A stretch of DNA of 64,000 bases, from NCBI GenBank assembly GCA_030745755.1, contig JASLOA010000027.1, positions 124,001 to 188,000 on the forward strand, written 5' to 3'. Below the pieces are notes generated by a model. That model had not been told where the DNA came from. It saw only the letters and a list, made by a program, of their open reading frames with translations, and ran no database searches. The position numbers and the translations under genes are program-made. The DNA is from Kiritimatiellia bacterium. GTDB lineage: Bacteria; Verrucomicrobiota; Kiritimatiellia; UBA8416; JABMPJ01. Below are positions 43,080-51,456 of this stretch, piece after piece (positions within the stretch are counted from its first letter, which is position 1; the number at the start of each line of letters is the position of its first letter).

Positions 43080-46052
43080 CTACTCCTCCTCAAGCGTGAA
43101 CAGGTAATCGCGCACCGCCCGGCACTGTCGAAGTGTGTCGGCGCCCAGATCAGGTAACGGGCTGGGGCCATCTTCGGGCCAGTACTGCGGCATCTTTGTG
43201 CCGGGAATCAGCGTCTGCGGGTCCAGCAGCCACTTCAAAGTCCAGTCGGCCTTGAGCCGGTCCTTGGCCATCCCAAGGTCCGGCGCCCATTCGGCCGCCG
43301 TCTTGCCTTCAGGCGTCTTGCCTGCCACCACATGACAGCTCTTGCAGTTCATGACCGCCGGTGAGAACATCTTCTCCGCAGCCTTGAATTCGACACTGTT
43401 TGTGTCAACCGTCACCGGTTTCTCGAACGGGAACTTCTGGTTGTCGAGATAGCTGAAGTACCGCAGGATCGTGTTCCGCTCTTCTCCCGTGAGCGAGTAT
43501 GTGGGCATGCGGGCCTCAAACCACGGGCGCACGGACGCGGGATCGCCGAGGAAGCTGAACAGCCACTCGGGCTGGACCTTTGCTCCTTCACCGGTCAGGT
43601 CAGGCGGCATATACGCGCGGGCGAGGATTTCCGGATCAATGGCCTCATCCTCTTCATCGCCCCAGCCATCGTCCTCTTCCTCTTCTTCCGGTTCCTTTTC
43701 CGCTGCGGGCTCCTGACCCGGCGGATGTTCGGCGACCCACTTGACAAGCGAAGGTTCAATGGCGCCGCCGGCTCCGTCGATGACATGACATCCGCGGCAG
43801 TTAAGCTGAGTGATGAGTTTTTCGCCTTCTTCTATGAACATGTTGCGTGGCGTACGCGGCAGGGCCTTCTTGAGTTCGGAGTCCGGCTTTGCAAATGCCA
43901 GGAGACAGGTGACGACCGCTTCCCGTTCGTGCTCGTCGAAACCAAAATGTGGCATAAGAAGTCGCTCGCCGGGTTTCTTCACGAGGCCGTGATCGAAACT
44001 CCGCGGGTCCTTCAACTTCTCTTCGAACCAGGCATAGTTGACATGTTCGAGGTCATGTCTCAGCCCGAAGTCGAGCTGTGCGATGGGCTTACTGCCCTCT
44101 TCGCTCAGGTCCGTACCAATGGGCTGTTCATCTTCGAATCCGGGGATATCGTGACAGCCGAAACATCCGTAGTGGCGCGTCATCTGCTTGCCCGTGTACG
44201 CAAGTTTCTCCTCCACAGCCATGCCGTGAACCTTTGCCTTGGCGGCCACCTGGGACATGTTCTTCGCCATCAGTTCGAGTGTGACTTCGTCAAGCATCCG
44301 CTCATCGGTGGCCGGTACGGCTGCGGTCAGTGTCCCGTCGCTCTCTACGGCCATCAGGTAGGCCGTGATGTCGCGTGCGTCTTCATCGCTCAGGCGCAGA
44401 TCCGGCATGCGCGTGTCGGGGCTGTGTGTGGCCGGGTCTTTCAGCCAGCCATACAGCCAGGCGGCCGTGGTCTTGGACGCCATGCCCACCAGTTTCGGTC
44501 CTTGCTGTCGACGCATCGCGTCCACACTCAATGTTGCATCGTACGGGTCGTCCGCCAGCATGTGACAGGCCTGGCATCCACGTGCCCTGGTCAGTCGCTT
44601 CCCATTCTCGGCGTTGCCCGCCGCCGTGCGCTTCCCCTCGGCCTGTCCCGTACGGTCCTCGCTCTCGGCAAACAGGTAATGAACCATGGCCTTCAGTTCG
44701 ACATCTGTGCGCGGCTCGATATCGCTGTTGTTAGACTGCTTGAAGAATGCCGGCATCCAGGTGTGGGCGCGAAACTCTTTCGGGGACTTGATCCACTTGA
44801 ACGCCCAGTCCGGTGTGAGCTTCGACTTGAGGCGCCTCAGGCTTGGGCCGGCCTTGGGTTCGCCGTTGAAACGGTCGATCAGGTGACACCCGTTACATCC
44901 CGCCTTTCGGACGATGGCCAGGCCGAGGTTCAGTTTGTCTGCCCCTTCAAGTTCCGGATTGTCCGTGTGACACTTATAGCATCCGGCCTGGGTATATCGC
45001 GCCGGGTGCATCGGCGCTTCCCAGTGATGGAGTCTTTCCCAGTCGTGTTCTTTCTCCCACTCCTCACGCTCTTCCGCGCTGTCGGGCGTATGGACCGCGG
45101 TCGTGAAGGACGTGCCTCTGCCGCGACCACTGTGACAACTGGTGCAGCCGAATTCCTTCATCGGGTGCGCCGAGGACTGCGTCAGGAAGAGATCCAGGTT
45201 GGGGTGTGCGCGGTGCGGGTTGTCTTCGTCAGCGAAACGCTGGTCGGCGATACCCATGTGACAGGCTTTGCAACGGTCCACTCTCGGCACACGGGTAAAA
45301 ACCATGTCTTCGGTGATGCCATCGATGATGAGTTGGTGATCGCGAACGTTATAGCGCGGGTTGAACATGTCCATTCCCGGCAGGTCACGCACCTTGTCGC
45401 CGACTTTATCGAGAGCTGACAGACGCGCGGGATCCAGGGTGGCCAGCTTCCTGATCAACAGGTCGCTACGCGATGTCAGCTGGGCCAACTGGCGCTCAAG
45501 CGCCACCACCGTAGCCGTGTCTTGCTCTATCGCGGCCCGTCTCTCACCCATCTGGGATTCGAGCTGCTCAACCATGAGCTTCTTCTCCGCAGCAGCCTGC
45601 TCACGTTCCAGAAGCGCTTTCTCAAGCTTGGCGGCTCCGGGGGCTCCCTTTGCGCGTGCCTGTTCAAACTTGTACTTGGCCGCTGCGTGCTCCGCTATCT
45701 CGAAGTTCATCTCCTCGCGGACGGAATCACGTTGCTTCGTGAGTCGGGCAAGCTCAGCCCGTTCCTGTTCCACTGTCACGCTGGTGCGGGACTGCTCTGC
45801 CCGAGCGGAACTGAGTGCTTCGGTGAGCTGTTGGTACTCTTGCGCCTGCTCCAGTCGTTTCTGATCCCGCTCCAGCCGTTCACGAGCGCTTCCGATATCG
45901 ATCTTACGGAACGTGGCCTGGTGCTCTCGCCATTCCCGGTCATAGTCGTAGTAGAACATCGCAACCAGCGAGGCGAGGAAGATGACACTGGTAACGGCGA
46001 ACACTCTATTCAGTGTCTTCGGGTCGTAATAGCGCTGCTCGTTATTATCCAC
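43080..46052 (-). CDS. Octahaem cytochrome with N-terminal coiled coil
   Basis: The 990-residue product has a membrane anchor (VFAVTSVIFLASLVAMF), then a charged coiled coil over residues about 45-205, then eight CxxCH motifs (CKACH, CTSCH, CYKCH, CNGCH, CQACH, CFGCH, CRGCH, CKSCH). A very acidic insert (EEEEEDDGWGDEEDEAID) lies before the last haem. A long coiled coil on a multihaem cytochrome is unusual and may space the haems away from the membrane or join the subunits. It follows the subunit IV-like gene of the first Rieske/b complex by 56 bases and is probably its cytochrome c partner. Confidence 0.82.
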   Translation of the reverse strand: MDNNEQRYYDPKTLNRVFAVTSVIFLASLVAMFYYDYDREWREHQATFRKIDIGSARERLERDQKRLEQAQEYQQLTEALSSARAEQSRTSVTVEQERAELARLTKQRDSVREEMNFEIAEHAAAKYKFEQARAKGAPGAAKLEKALLEREQAAAEKKLMVEQLESQMGERRAAIEQDTATVVALERQLAQLTSRSDLLIRKLATLDPARLSALDKVGDKVRDLPGMDMFNPRYNVRDHQLIIDGITEDMVFTRVPRVDRCKACHMGIADQRFADEDNPHRAHPNLDLFLTQSSAHPMKEFGCTSCHSGRGRGTSFTTAVHTPDSAEEREEWEKEHDWERLHHWEAPMHPARYTQAGCYKCHTDNPELEGADKLNLGLAIVRKAGCNGCHLIDRFNGEPKAGPSLRRLKSKLTPDWAFKWIKSPKEFRAHTWMPAFFKQSNNSDIEPRTDVELKAMVHYLFAESEDRTGQAEGKRTAAGNAENGKRLTRARGCQACHMLADDPYDATLSVDAMRRQQGPKLVGMASKTTAAWLYGWLKDPATHSPDTRMPDLRLSDEDARDITAYLMAVESDGTLTAAVPATDERMLDEVTLELMAKNMSQVAAKAKVHGMAVEEKLAYTGKQMTRHYGCFGCHDIPGFEDEQPIGTDLSEEGSKPIAQLDFGLRHDLEHVNYAWFEEKLKDPRSFDHGLVKKPGERLLMPHFGFDEHEREAVVTCLLAFAKPDSELKKALPRTPRNMFIEEGEKLITQLNCRGCHVIDGAGGAIEPSLVKWVAEHPPGQEPAAEKEPEEEEEDDGWGDEEDEAIDPEILARAYMPPDLTGEGAKVQPEWLFSFLGDPASVRPWFEARMPTYSLTGEERNTILRYFSYLDNQKFPFEKPVTVDTNSVEFKAAEKMFSPAVMNCKSCHVVAGKTPEGKTAAEWAPDLGMAKDRLKADWTLKWLLDPQTLIPGTKMPQYWPEDGPSPLPDLGADTLRQCRAVRDYLFTLEEE

Positions 46053-46108
46053 GTTACTCTCTCACCTCTGACCGTTCTGCTTCATTGCGTCCTGTGATTC
46101 CTGCGCCT

Positions 46109-47224
46109 CTACAGATTGAACCAACCGGGGATGGCAACCAGGTACTTCAAGTTGATGGTCCATCGCAGGAACATCTTAATGGGCAGGGTCAGGGCCGCCA
46201 TGCTCAGAAACATGAAAACCGCATATTTCACATTGCCCATCCGGCTATAGAATTTCTTCAGCACGGTCACGCCCAGCAGGGGCGGAACCACAAGGAAGTG
46301 GATACCGAGCAATACGATCCCAAAGATCTCCCGGACAATGATGTTATCGGGCAGCGGCCGGTTCAACAGTTTGACCCACACCAGTGCCGAGAAATTGATG
46401 TTGGTGAGCGGCACCACCTTGTGTATGTCCCATTCCTCGTAAGGTCCGAAGAAGTTCCAGTTGGGTCCCCGCATGAATGCCCCGACGATGATCAGGTAGA
46501 CCCACAACAGCAGCCACCCGAACAGGAACAGCGAGATGAACAGCTTTCTCCTGGAATAGGAGTAATACCCCGATCCCTCCGGCGCGGTATCGATATACGG
46601 AAGCGCCATCAGCCCGAAGATGATCAGGACCGGGAAGACCACCCCCGCCAGCCAGGGATCGAAGTAGACCAGCATCTCCTGCAACCCCAGGAAATACCAT
46701 GGTGCCTTGGCCGGATTTGGCGAGAGTGTCGGGTTGGCAGGCTGCTCGAGCGGTGCTTCAAGGGCGATCGACCAGAAAATCAGAGCCGCCATGCAGAGGA
46801 CAGCGGCAATCAGCTCGATATAGACCAGGTCCGGCCACACCAGGATCTTCGGTTCCGACGGATCGGTGTACTCGTTTGGTTTCTGATCGCTGGCCAGGCG
46901 CTGGTCATTGTCCACGGCCTGCTTCATGGCGTACCAGAGGAAGAAGAGCGTCCCGAAAAGGAGCAGGGCAATCGGAACGTTGTCCGGCTTCGCCACGATA
47001 GCGCGGAAGTTCGGGTCGAGTGTACTCAAGAAGAACCCACCGATCACCAGGGCGTGCAGGAGGATGCCGCCCCTGACCGTCCAGAGCAGGTTCAGGCGCA
47101 GCCGCCGGTTCCACCTCTCGAAACCCGCGGTGGGCGGAAACACAAAAAAGAACGCGATGGCCGCCACCAGGAAGCTTACCTGCGGGGCTGATACTAAGTT
47201 GATGATATGTTTCAGTGCGCCCAT
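46109..47224 (-). CDS. Cytochrome b C-terminal / subunit IV-like protein (first complex)
   Basis: The 371-residue product has about nine membrane helices, more than a usual subunit IV (three). An N-terminal pair of helices and a region to about residue 130 precede the core. The core has [14 protein letters not shown] at the Qo site, again lacking the PEWY glutamate, and PYIDTAPEGSGYYSYSRRK. It pairs with the b6-like gene seven bases upstream to make a complete cytochrome b. The extra C-terminal helices are of unknown role. Confidence 0.85.
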   Translation of the reverse strand: MGALKHIINLVSAPQVSFLVAAIAFFFVFPPTAGFERWNRRLRLNLLWTVRGGILLHALVIGGFFLSTLDPNFRAIVAKPDNVPIALLLFGTLFFLWYAMKQAVDNDQRLASDQKPNEYTDPSEPKILVWPDLVYIELIAAVLCMAALIFWSIALEAPLEQPANPTLSPNPAKAPWYFLGLQEMLVYFDPWLAGVVFPVLIIFGLMALPYIDTAPEGSGYYSYSRRKLFISLFLFGWLLLWVYLIIVGAFMRGPNWNFFGPYEEWDIHKVVPLTNINFSALVWVKLLNRPLPDNIIVREIFGIVLLGIHFLVVPPLLGVTVLKKFYSRMGNVKYAVFMFLSMAALTLPIKMFLRWTINLKYLVAIPGWFNL

Positions 47225-47231
47225 ACGTTAC

Positions 47232-48023
47232 CTACATTGGACCGGATACGCCGCCGTCTTTGCGTACCCGCCAGAAATGAATGGCCATGAAGACGACGGC
47301 AATCAGTGGAAAGAATACGCAGTGAAAGACGTAGAATCGCAGCAGGGCACCGGCACCGATGCTGGTGTCGCCCAGCAAGAGGAACCGGGCATCACTTGTG
47401 CGGCCGATCAGACCGACATTCCCGATGCTGAGCAATGCCACCCCCGGTCCCTCCTGCCCCACAAACGGAGTGGCCGCCGCCATGTTGGACCCCACCGTGA
47501 TGGCCCAGATGGCAAGCTGATCCCAGGGAAGCAGATAGCCGGTGAAGCTCAGCAGCATCGTGAACGTAAGGAGAACAACGCCCACGCACCAGTTGAACTC
47601 GCGTGGCGCCTTGTAGGATCCCGTCATGAAGACCCTGAACATGTGAAACCACACCGCAATGACCATGAGATGCGCCGACCAACGGTGGATTTCGCGCATG
47701 ATCCCCATGGGGGTCGTTTCCCTGAGGTCGACCACATCGTTATAGGCATACTCAATGGTTGGCCGGTAATAGAACATCAGGAGCACACCGGTGAAGGTCA
47801 GGACGACAAACAGAAAGAAGGACAGTCCGCCCATGCACCAGGTGTACTTGAGTTTCACCGCGTGCTTGGGAAGGGATACGGGATGCAAGTGCAGGAAGAA
47901 GTTGCTGAGGACCTGCATGAGCCGGGCGCGACGGTCACGGGGGATTCCGACACGGAAGATCGACCGCCAGATCGTACTGCCAAAGAACCTGGCCCAGAAT
48001 CCTGCCTGTTTGTCTTCAGTCAT
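47232..48023 (-). CDS. Cytochrome b6-like protein (first Rieske/b complex)
   Basis: The 263-residue protein has four membrane helices with the haem-b histidine pairs HRWSAHLMVIAVWFH (13 between) and HCVFFPLIAVVFMAIH (14 between), the b6 spacing. PWDQLAIWAITVGSNMA follows the second helix, as in the family. GGAGAG precedes the start. It lies between the Rieske and subunit IV-like genes. Confidence 0.92.
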   Translation of the reverse strand: MTEDKQAGFWARFFGSTIWRSIFRVGIPRDRRARLMQVLSNFFLHLHPVSLPKHAVKLKYTWCMGGLSFFLFVVLTFTGVLLMFYYRPTIEYAYNDVVDLRETTPMGIMREIHRWSAHLMVIAVWFHMFRVFMTGSYKAPREFNWCVGVVLLTFTMLLSFTGYLLPWDQLAIWAITVGSNMAAATPFVGQEGPGVALLSIGNVGLIGRTSDARFLLLGDTSIGAGALLRFYVFHCVFFPLIAVVFMAIHFWRVRKDGGVSGPM

Positions 48024-48039
48024 CGCTTGCCGTTCTCTC

Positions 48040-48573
48040 CTACACCGCTACAAAGGATTCCGGGTCGTCCCACTGTCCGCGCTCCTGGCGGAAACTGACG
48101 GTCTTGTCCACAATCATGACGCCCTCGTCATCGAGGGTGATCTTGTGTCGTTCAAGCGGCCGCGGTGCCGGCCCTTCGAAATTGATACCGTTGGCCCTGA
48201 AGGCGCTGCCGTGGCACGGGCACTTGAATTTCTGTTCGCTGGCCAGCCAGTTGGGGGTACACCCAAGGTGTGTACATATCGTCGAGAGCGCTACAATCCT
48301 GTCTTCGAGGCGCACGATCCAGATGCCGTACTTCGCCTTCCAGCGCGTCGAGACCTCACCGGGTGCATACTCAGAAGCCGCGCCGGCCCTGAACGTCTGC
48401 TGGGGTTCATACAGCACGTTGGGAGCAAGAAAACGCATCATGATTGCACCCAACCCACCCAAGCCGGCCGCGAACGTGGCCCACCCCACGACCAGCCATG
48501 ACATGAAGCCGCGCCGTGAGACTGATTCTCTGCTGTTCGGTCCGTCGACCTTCTTCCGCCTACCGATTGTCAT
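48040..48573 (-). CDS. Rieske iron-sulfur protein (first complex)
   Basis: The 177-residue protein has an N-terminal signal-anchor (VSRRGFMSWLVVGWATFAAG) and motifs CTHLGC and CPCHGSAF. As in the other Rieske protein here, the residue after the Ser pair is Phe rather than Tyr, a sign of a low-potential centre. It overlaps the HEAT-repeat gene by four bases and precedes the cytochrome b6-like gene by 16. Confidence 0.92.
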   Translation of the reverse strand: MTIGRRKKVDGPNSRESVSRRGFMSWLVVGWATFAAGLGGLGAIMMRFLAPNVLYEPQQTFRAGAASEYAPGEVSTRWKAKYGIWIVRLEDRIVALSTICTHLGCTPNWLASEQKFKCPCHGSAFRANGINFEGPAPRPLERHKITLDDEGVMIVDKTVSFRQERGQWDDPESFVAV

Positions 48574-49463
48574 GCCGAGCCCTCTTCTGCTTGGGTTGAA
48601 AACCCCTGTATGGCCGCCAGAGCCGCCTCTCTGACCTTAAGATTCCGGGAGGAAGCCAAGCCTTCTATGGCCGCGTTCAGATCCGGATCTCTCAGCAGGA
48701 TCGACGTCCTGATCGCGACCTCCATGGCCCAATCCCTGGCATCCTGTGATACGTTCGGAAATGCAGTGTAGTAGCATTCATCAAGCAATGAGAGAAGAAT
48801 GTCTTTGCCGGATGCATCCTTCATCTTCGCCAGGCCGATCGCGGCATCCCAGCGGATATCGAGCGCAGGATCCTCCAGCATCGCCTTCAATGAATCGATG
48901 GACGAGAGCGAGCCGATATTCCCCAAAGCTTGGACGGCCTCGTGGCGGATGAGCGTATCCTTATGCGTGAGCAGAGACGTCACGTGCGACACCGCCCGCT
49001 CGTCGCCCTGGTAGCCGAGAGCCCGGACAAAGACGGCCCTTGAGGCGCTGTCATCCGCGTCGTTCAGCGCCTGGAGCAAGGGTTCAAAGAAGGCCGCATA
49101 ACGGGTGCGCCCCATTGCGAGGGCCAGAAAGTGGCGTACTTTCGGGTCGCCGGCCATGACAGATTCGCTCTTGAAGACCCGGGCCATGTGGTCGGCGAGC
49201 TGTGCGTTCATGTGGACGCCCTCATCGCCAGTCACGTGCATCGAGAGCTGGTAGGCGGCCCGCCAGCGGGCGTTGGCGTCCCAGGGCGCCTGGCCCTGTG
49301 ACCGCTCGATGGTGTCGAGGTAGTCTGCGGGAGACTTTTCCGCCTTTCCCCTGACGATGGCCATGGTGACTGCGATCGGCAGTATGCCGATCGCCGCAAT
49401 CAGAAAGGGGAGGACCACAAATCCATGAAAGTATCGTCGCCAGTTACTCAATGGTAACTCCAT
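48570..49463 (-). CDS. HEAT-repeat membrane protein
   Basis: The 297-residue product has one N-terminal membrane helix (FHGFVVLPFLIAAIGILPIAV) and then alpha-helical repeats: SRAVFVRALGYQGDERAVSHVTSLL, RHEAVQALGNIGSLSSIDSLKAML, IRWDAAIGLAKMKDASGKDILLSLL. PBS/HEAT-like repeats of this kind mediate protein contacts, so it may tether complex parts. It overlaps the ferredoxin gene by 20 bases and the Rieske gene by four, indicating a shared transcript. No enzyme role is suggested. Confidence 0.85.
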   Translation of the reverse strand: MELPLSNWRRYFHGFVVLPFLIAAIGILPIAVTMAIVRGKAEKSPADYLDTIERSQGQAPWDANARWRAAYQLSMHVTGDEGVHMNAQLADHMARVFKSESVMAGDPKVRHFLALAMGRTRYAAFFEPLLQALNDADDSASRAVFVRALGYQGDERAVSHVTSLLTHKDTLIRHEAVQALGNIGSLSSIDSLKAMLEDPALDIRWDAAIGLAKMKDASGKDILLSLLDECYYTAFPNVSQDARDWAMEVAIRTSILLRDPDLNAAIEGLASSRNLKVREAALAAIQGFSTQAEEGSA

Positions 49464-49776
49464 GTTTCTGTTCGAACACCTCTTTATCCACCATGCGGAT
49501 CGCGTCCCATGTCAGTTGGGAGCACGCCCTGACACAGGCGCTGCACCCTATGCATTCGTCATGCCGCACATGTACGGGGGGAATGGCCACATCACTGTAC
49601 GTATCCGCCGGCACGGGCTCAATACAATCCACCGGACAGAACGGCACACACACCTGGCAGCCTGTACAGTTCGCCTCATCCACCTCCGCCACAATCTTGG
49701 GGGTCTTCTTCTTGGTGATGATGGCCCGAGGGATCCTGGGCACGGTCGAATAGAACTCCCTTTTCCCTTTCTTCAT
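49444..49776 (-). CDS. 2[4Fe-4S] ferredoxin
   Basis: The 110-residue protein has CTGCQVCVPFCPVDCI and CIGCSACVRACSQLTWDAI, two bacterial ferredoxin cluster motifs, with a basic N-terminus (KKGKREF, TKKKTPK) and no signal peptide. It would carry electrons in the cytoplasm between the flavoproteins or membrane complex and partners. It lies between the cupredoxin-like and HEAT-repeat genes. Confidence 0.9.
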   Translation of the reverse strand: MKKGKREFYSTVPRIPRAIITKKKTPKIVAEVDEANCTGCQVCVPFCPVDCIEPVPADTYSDVAIPPVHVRHDECIGCSACVRACSQLTWDAIRMVDKEVFEQKHGVTIE

Positions 49777-49830
49777 AACGCGGCCGCCTATGCGGAGCCA
49801 TTCATGACTGGATCAATCGATTCGCCAGCC

Positions 49831-50568
49831 CTAAGGTTTGGCGTAGAGAAACTCGATGCTGGTTGCCTCACCATCCGCAACCTTAACGGTCTGGCTCTGG
49901 GTCTTCAGCAGTTCATGCCACACCTCTACCTCATACTCCCCTGCAGGCAGGTTCTTCAACGAGAAAGCGCCATCCTTGCCGGTAACGGCATAGAACGGAT
50001 GCGAGACCACACCGACGTAGCAGCTCATCCACGTGTGCATGTCGCACGCGAACTTCACCATGACTTCCTCGCGCTTGAAGTTCTTTATCAATGGCCTGGT
50101 CGCCGGCGGCTGGGCATTGTTGAACCCCTTATTCCTTTTCGGCTGCGCGTTCACGTTGTGCGCGGTCTTGTCCCCGTTGCGGATTTCCAGGTCCTGGCCG
50201 GCCCGTATACCCAGGACGTGCGGAACAAACGTGCACCCCTCCTGGTTGATCACGACGGGTTCCGCCGGTATCTCATACTCCGTCTCCGGCAGTCCCCCCC
50301 TGACCCATACGAAAACGTTGCCGAGCGTTACCACGCCGGCTTCACCGCTCTCGGCATAGACAAACTTCTCATCCACCGGCAGCGTATCGTGCATGGCGGC
50401 GCAGGCCGTGTCTGCCGCAAGTTTCTTCATCGGTCGCGGCTTGCGGGGCTTGCCCTTGAATTTAACCGTTCCGTTAATGTCTCCCGCGCAGAGGTCCAGC
50501 GTACTGAGCGCCAGGATTGCGGTGATCAGTGCGATGCAGGGCTTCGTCCTATCGAGTCTTCCGGTCAT
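49831..50568 (-). CDS. Periplasmic cupredoxin/carboxypeptidase-regulatory-like protein
   Basis: The 245-residue product has a signal sequence (LITAILALSTLDLCAG), a cupredoxin-like section with EIRNGDKTAHNVNAQP and VKFACDMHTWMSCYVGVVSHPFYAVT, which holds Cys, His and Met possible copper ligands, and a C-terminal carboxypeptidase-regulatory-like beta domain (GAFSLKNLPAGEYEVEVWHE). Similar proteins occur beside periplasmic NXR-type and other multihaem systems. It may carry electrons or bind copper; the ligand set fits but is not proven. Confidence 0.75.
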   Translation of the reverse strand: MTGRLDRTKPCIALITAILALSTLDLCAGDINGTVKFKGKPRKPRPMKKLAADTACAAMHDTLPVDEKFVYAESGEAGVVTLGNVFVWVRGGLPETEYEIPAEPVVINQEGCTFVPHVLGIRAGQDLEIRNGDKTAHNVNAQPKRNKGFNNAQPPATRPLIKNFKREEVMVKFACDMHTWMSCYVGVVSHPFYAVTGKDGAFSLKNLPAGEYEVEVWHELLKTQSQTVKVADGEATSIEFLYAKP

Positions 50569-50594
50569 AGTGAACTATCCTATCTTGTCTGTTA

Positions 50595-51434
50595 TTACGC
50601 AGGCGCGCCACTACAAGCGGCGCACTCCATCTCGGCATCGTCCGTATCGGGATTCGGCTCCACGAGTGCGGTCGGCGGCTCAATCTTCATGCTGTTTCGT
50701 TCCCATCCCACGAACGCACTCAGGGCGCGCGCCACGCAGCCGTAAAAGGTACCTGCCGGCGACCCATCGGCGGCCTCCCCCGATGCACGCTTCACTTTGA
50801 GTTCGAGGGCGGCGCAGAAGGCGGGTATCCACCACACCAAGTGCTTCTCAAAGAAATCCCGCTGTGCATCTCGGCACAATGCCGCGCCTTCGGCGGCGTT
50901 AGCGCTGTCCGATCGGTCGGCATGCAGTGCTTTGCCGATAAGCCAAGCCATGAACTCCAGTTCCAGCGCGATGTGATCCTGCCGTTCCGGCCGATCGCGT
51001 GATGGTTCTACGCCGAAGGCGTGGTAGTATCCCGCGATGTCGGCCAGCTCATTCGAGCGAAACACCGAGAAGGTCTGCGGACAGTACTCTGTTTCATAGG
51101 GCGGACATTCCTTGGACATGAGCAAGCCAAACGTATTCTGGTAGTCGGCCTCGAAATGCTCTGCCGACCGCTCAAAAAGCTTCAGCACCGGCTGCAGGCT
51201 CATTTCGGACGCCGGCATCTCACCCGGTGCGAGCACGGCGGCATCGTCCGCCTGCGCACGGCTCATGAAATCAGCCGCAGCGGCGGCCATTTCAACAAAC
51301 TCAGACTGCCGCAATCGGTCGGCACGTTCCGAGAGGGGGTCCGATAGTGCCAGCGCAAAGAACTGATACAGGCAAGACCGCGCCTGCTGAAGGGCGGGGT
51401 CCGTATTTGGTGTGTGATCTGGAGTGCTGCTCAT
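50595..51434 (-). CDS. TorD/DmsD/NarJ-family molybdoenzyme chaperone
   Basis: The 279-residue protein is an alpha-helical TorD-type maturation factor: LYQFFALALSDPLSERADRLR near the N-terminus, the family hallmark ECPPYETEYCPQTFSVFRSNELADIAGYYHAFG in the middle and a helical LELEFMAWLIGKAL. These chaperones bind the Tat signal and apoenzyme of a bis-MGD protein until the cofactor is inserted. It follows the Fe-S subunit gene of the NXR/Nar enzyme by 22 bases, so that enzyme is the likely client. The C-terminus ends in a Cys pair (CAAC) that is not a family feature. Confidence 0.88.
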   Translation of the reverse strand: MSSTPDHTPNTDPALQQARSCLYQFFALALSDPLSERADRLRQSEFVEMAAAAADFMSRAQADDAAVLAPGEMPASEMSLQPVLKLFERSAEHFEADYQNTFGLLMSKECPPYETEYCPQTFSVFRSNELADIAGYYHAFGVEPSRDRPERQDHIALELEFMAWLIGKALHADRSDSANAAEGAALCRDAQRDFFEKHLVWWIPAFCAALELKVKRASGEAADGSPAGTFYGCVARALSAFVGWERNSMKIEPPTALVEPNPDTDDAEMECAACSGAPA

Positions 51435-51456
51435 GTGTTCGTCCGGGCGGACCCCA

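Noticed and set aside
43725-45419. 564-residue open frame on the plus strand
   Set aside because: It lies opposite the octahaem cytochrome gene, whose eight CxxCH motifs and coiled coil leave no doubt about the coding strand.
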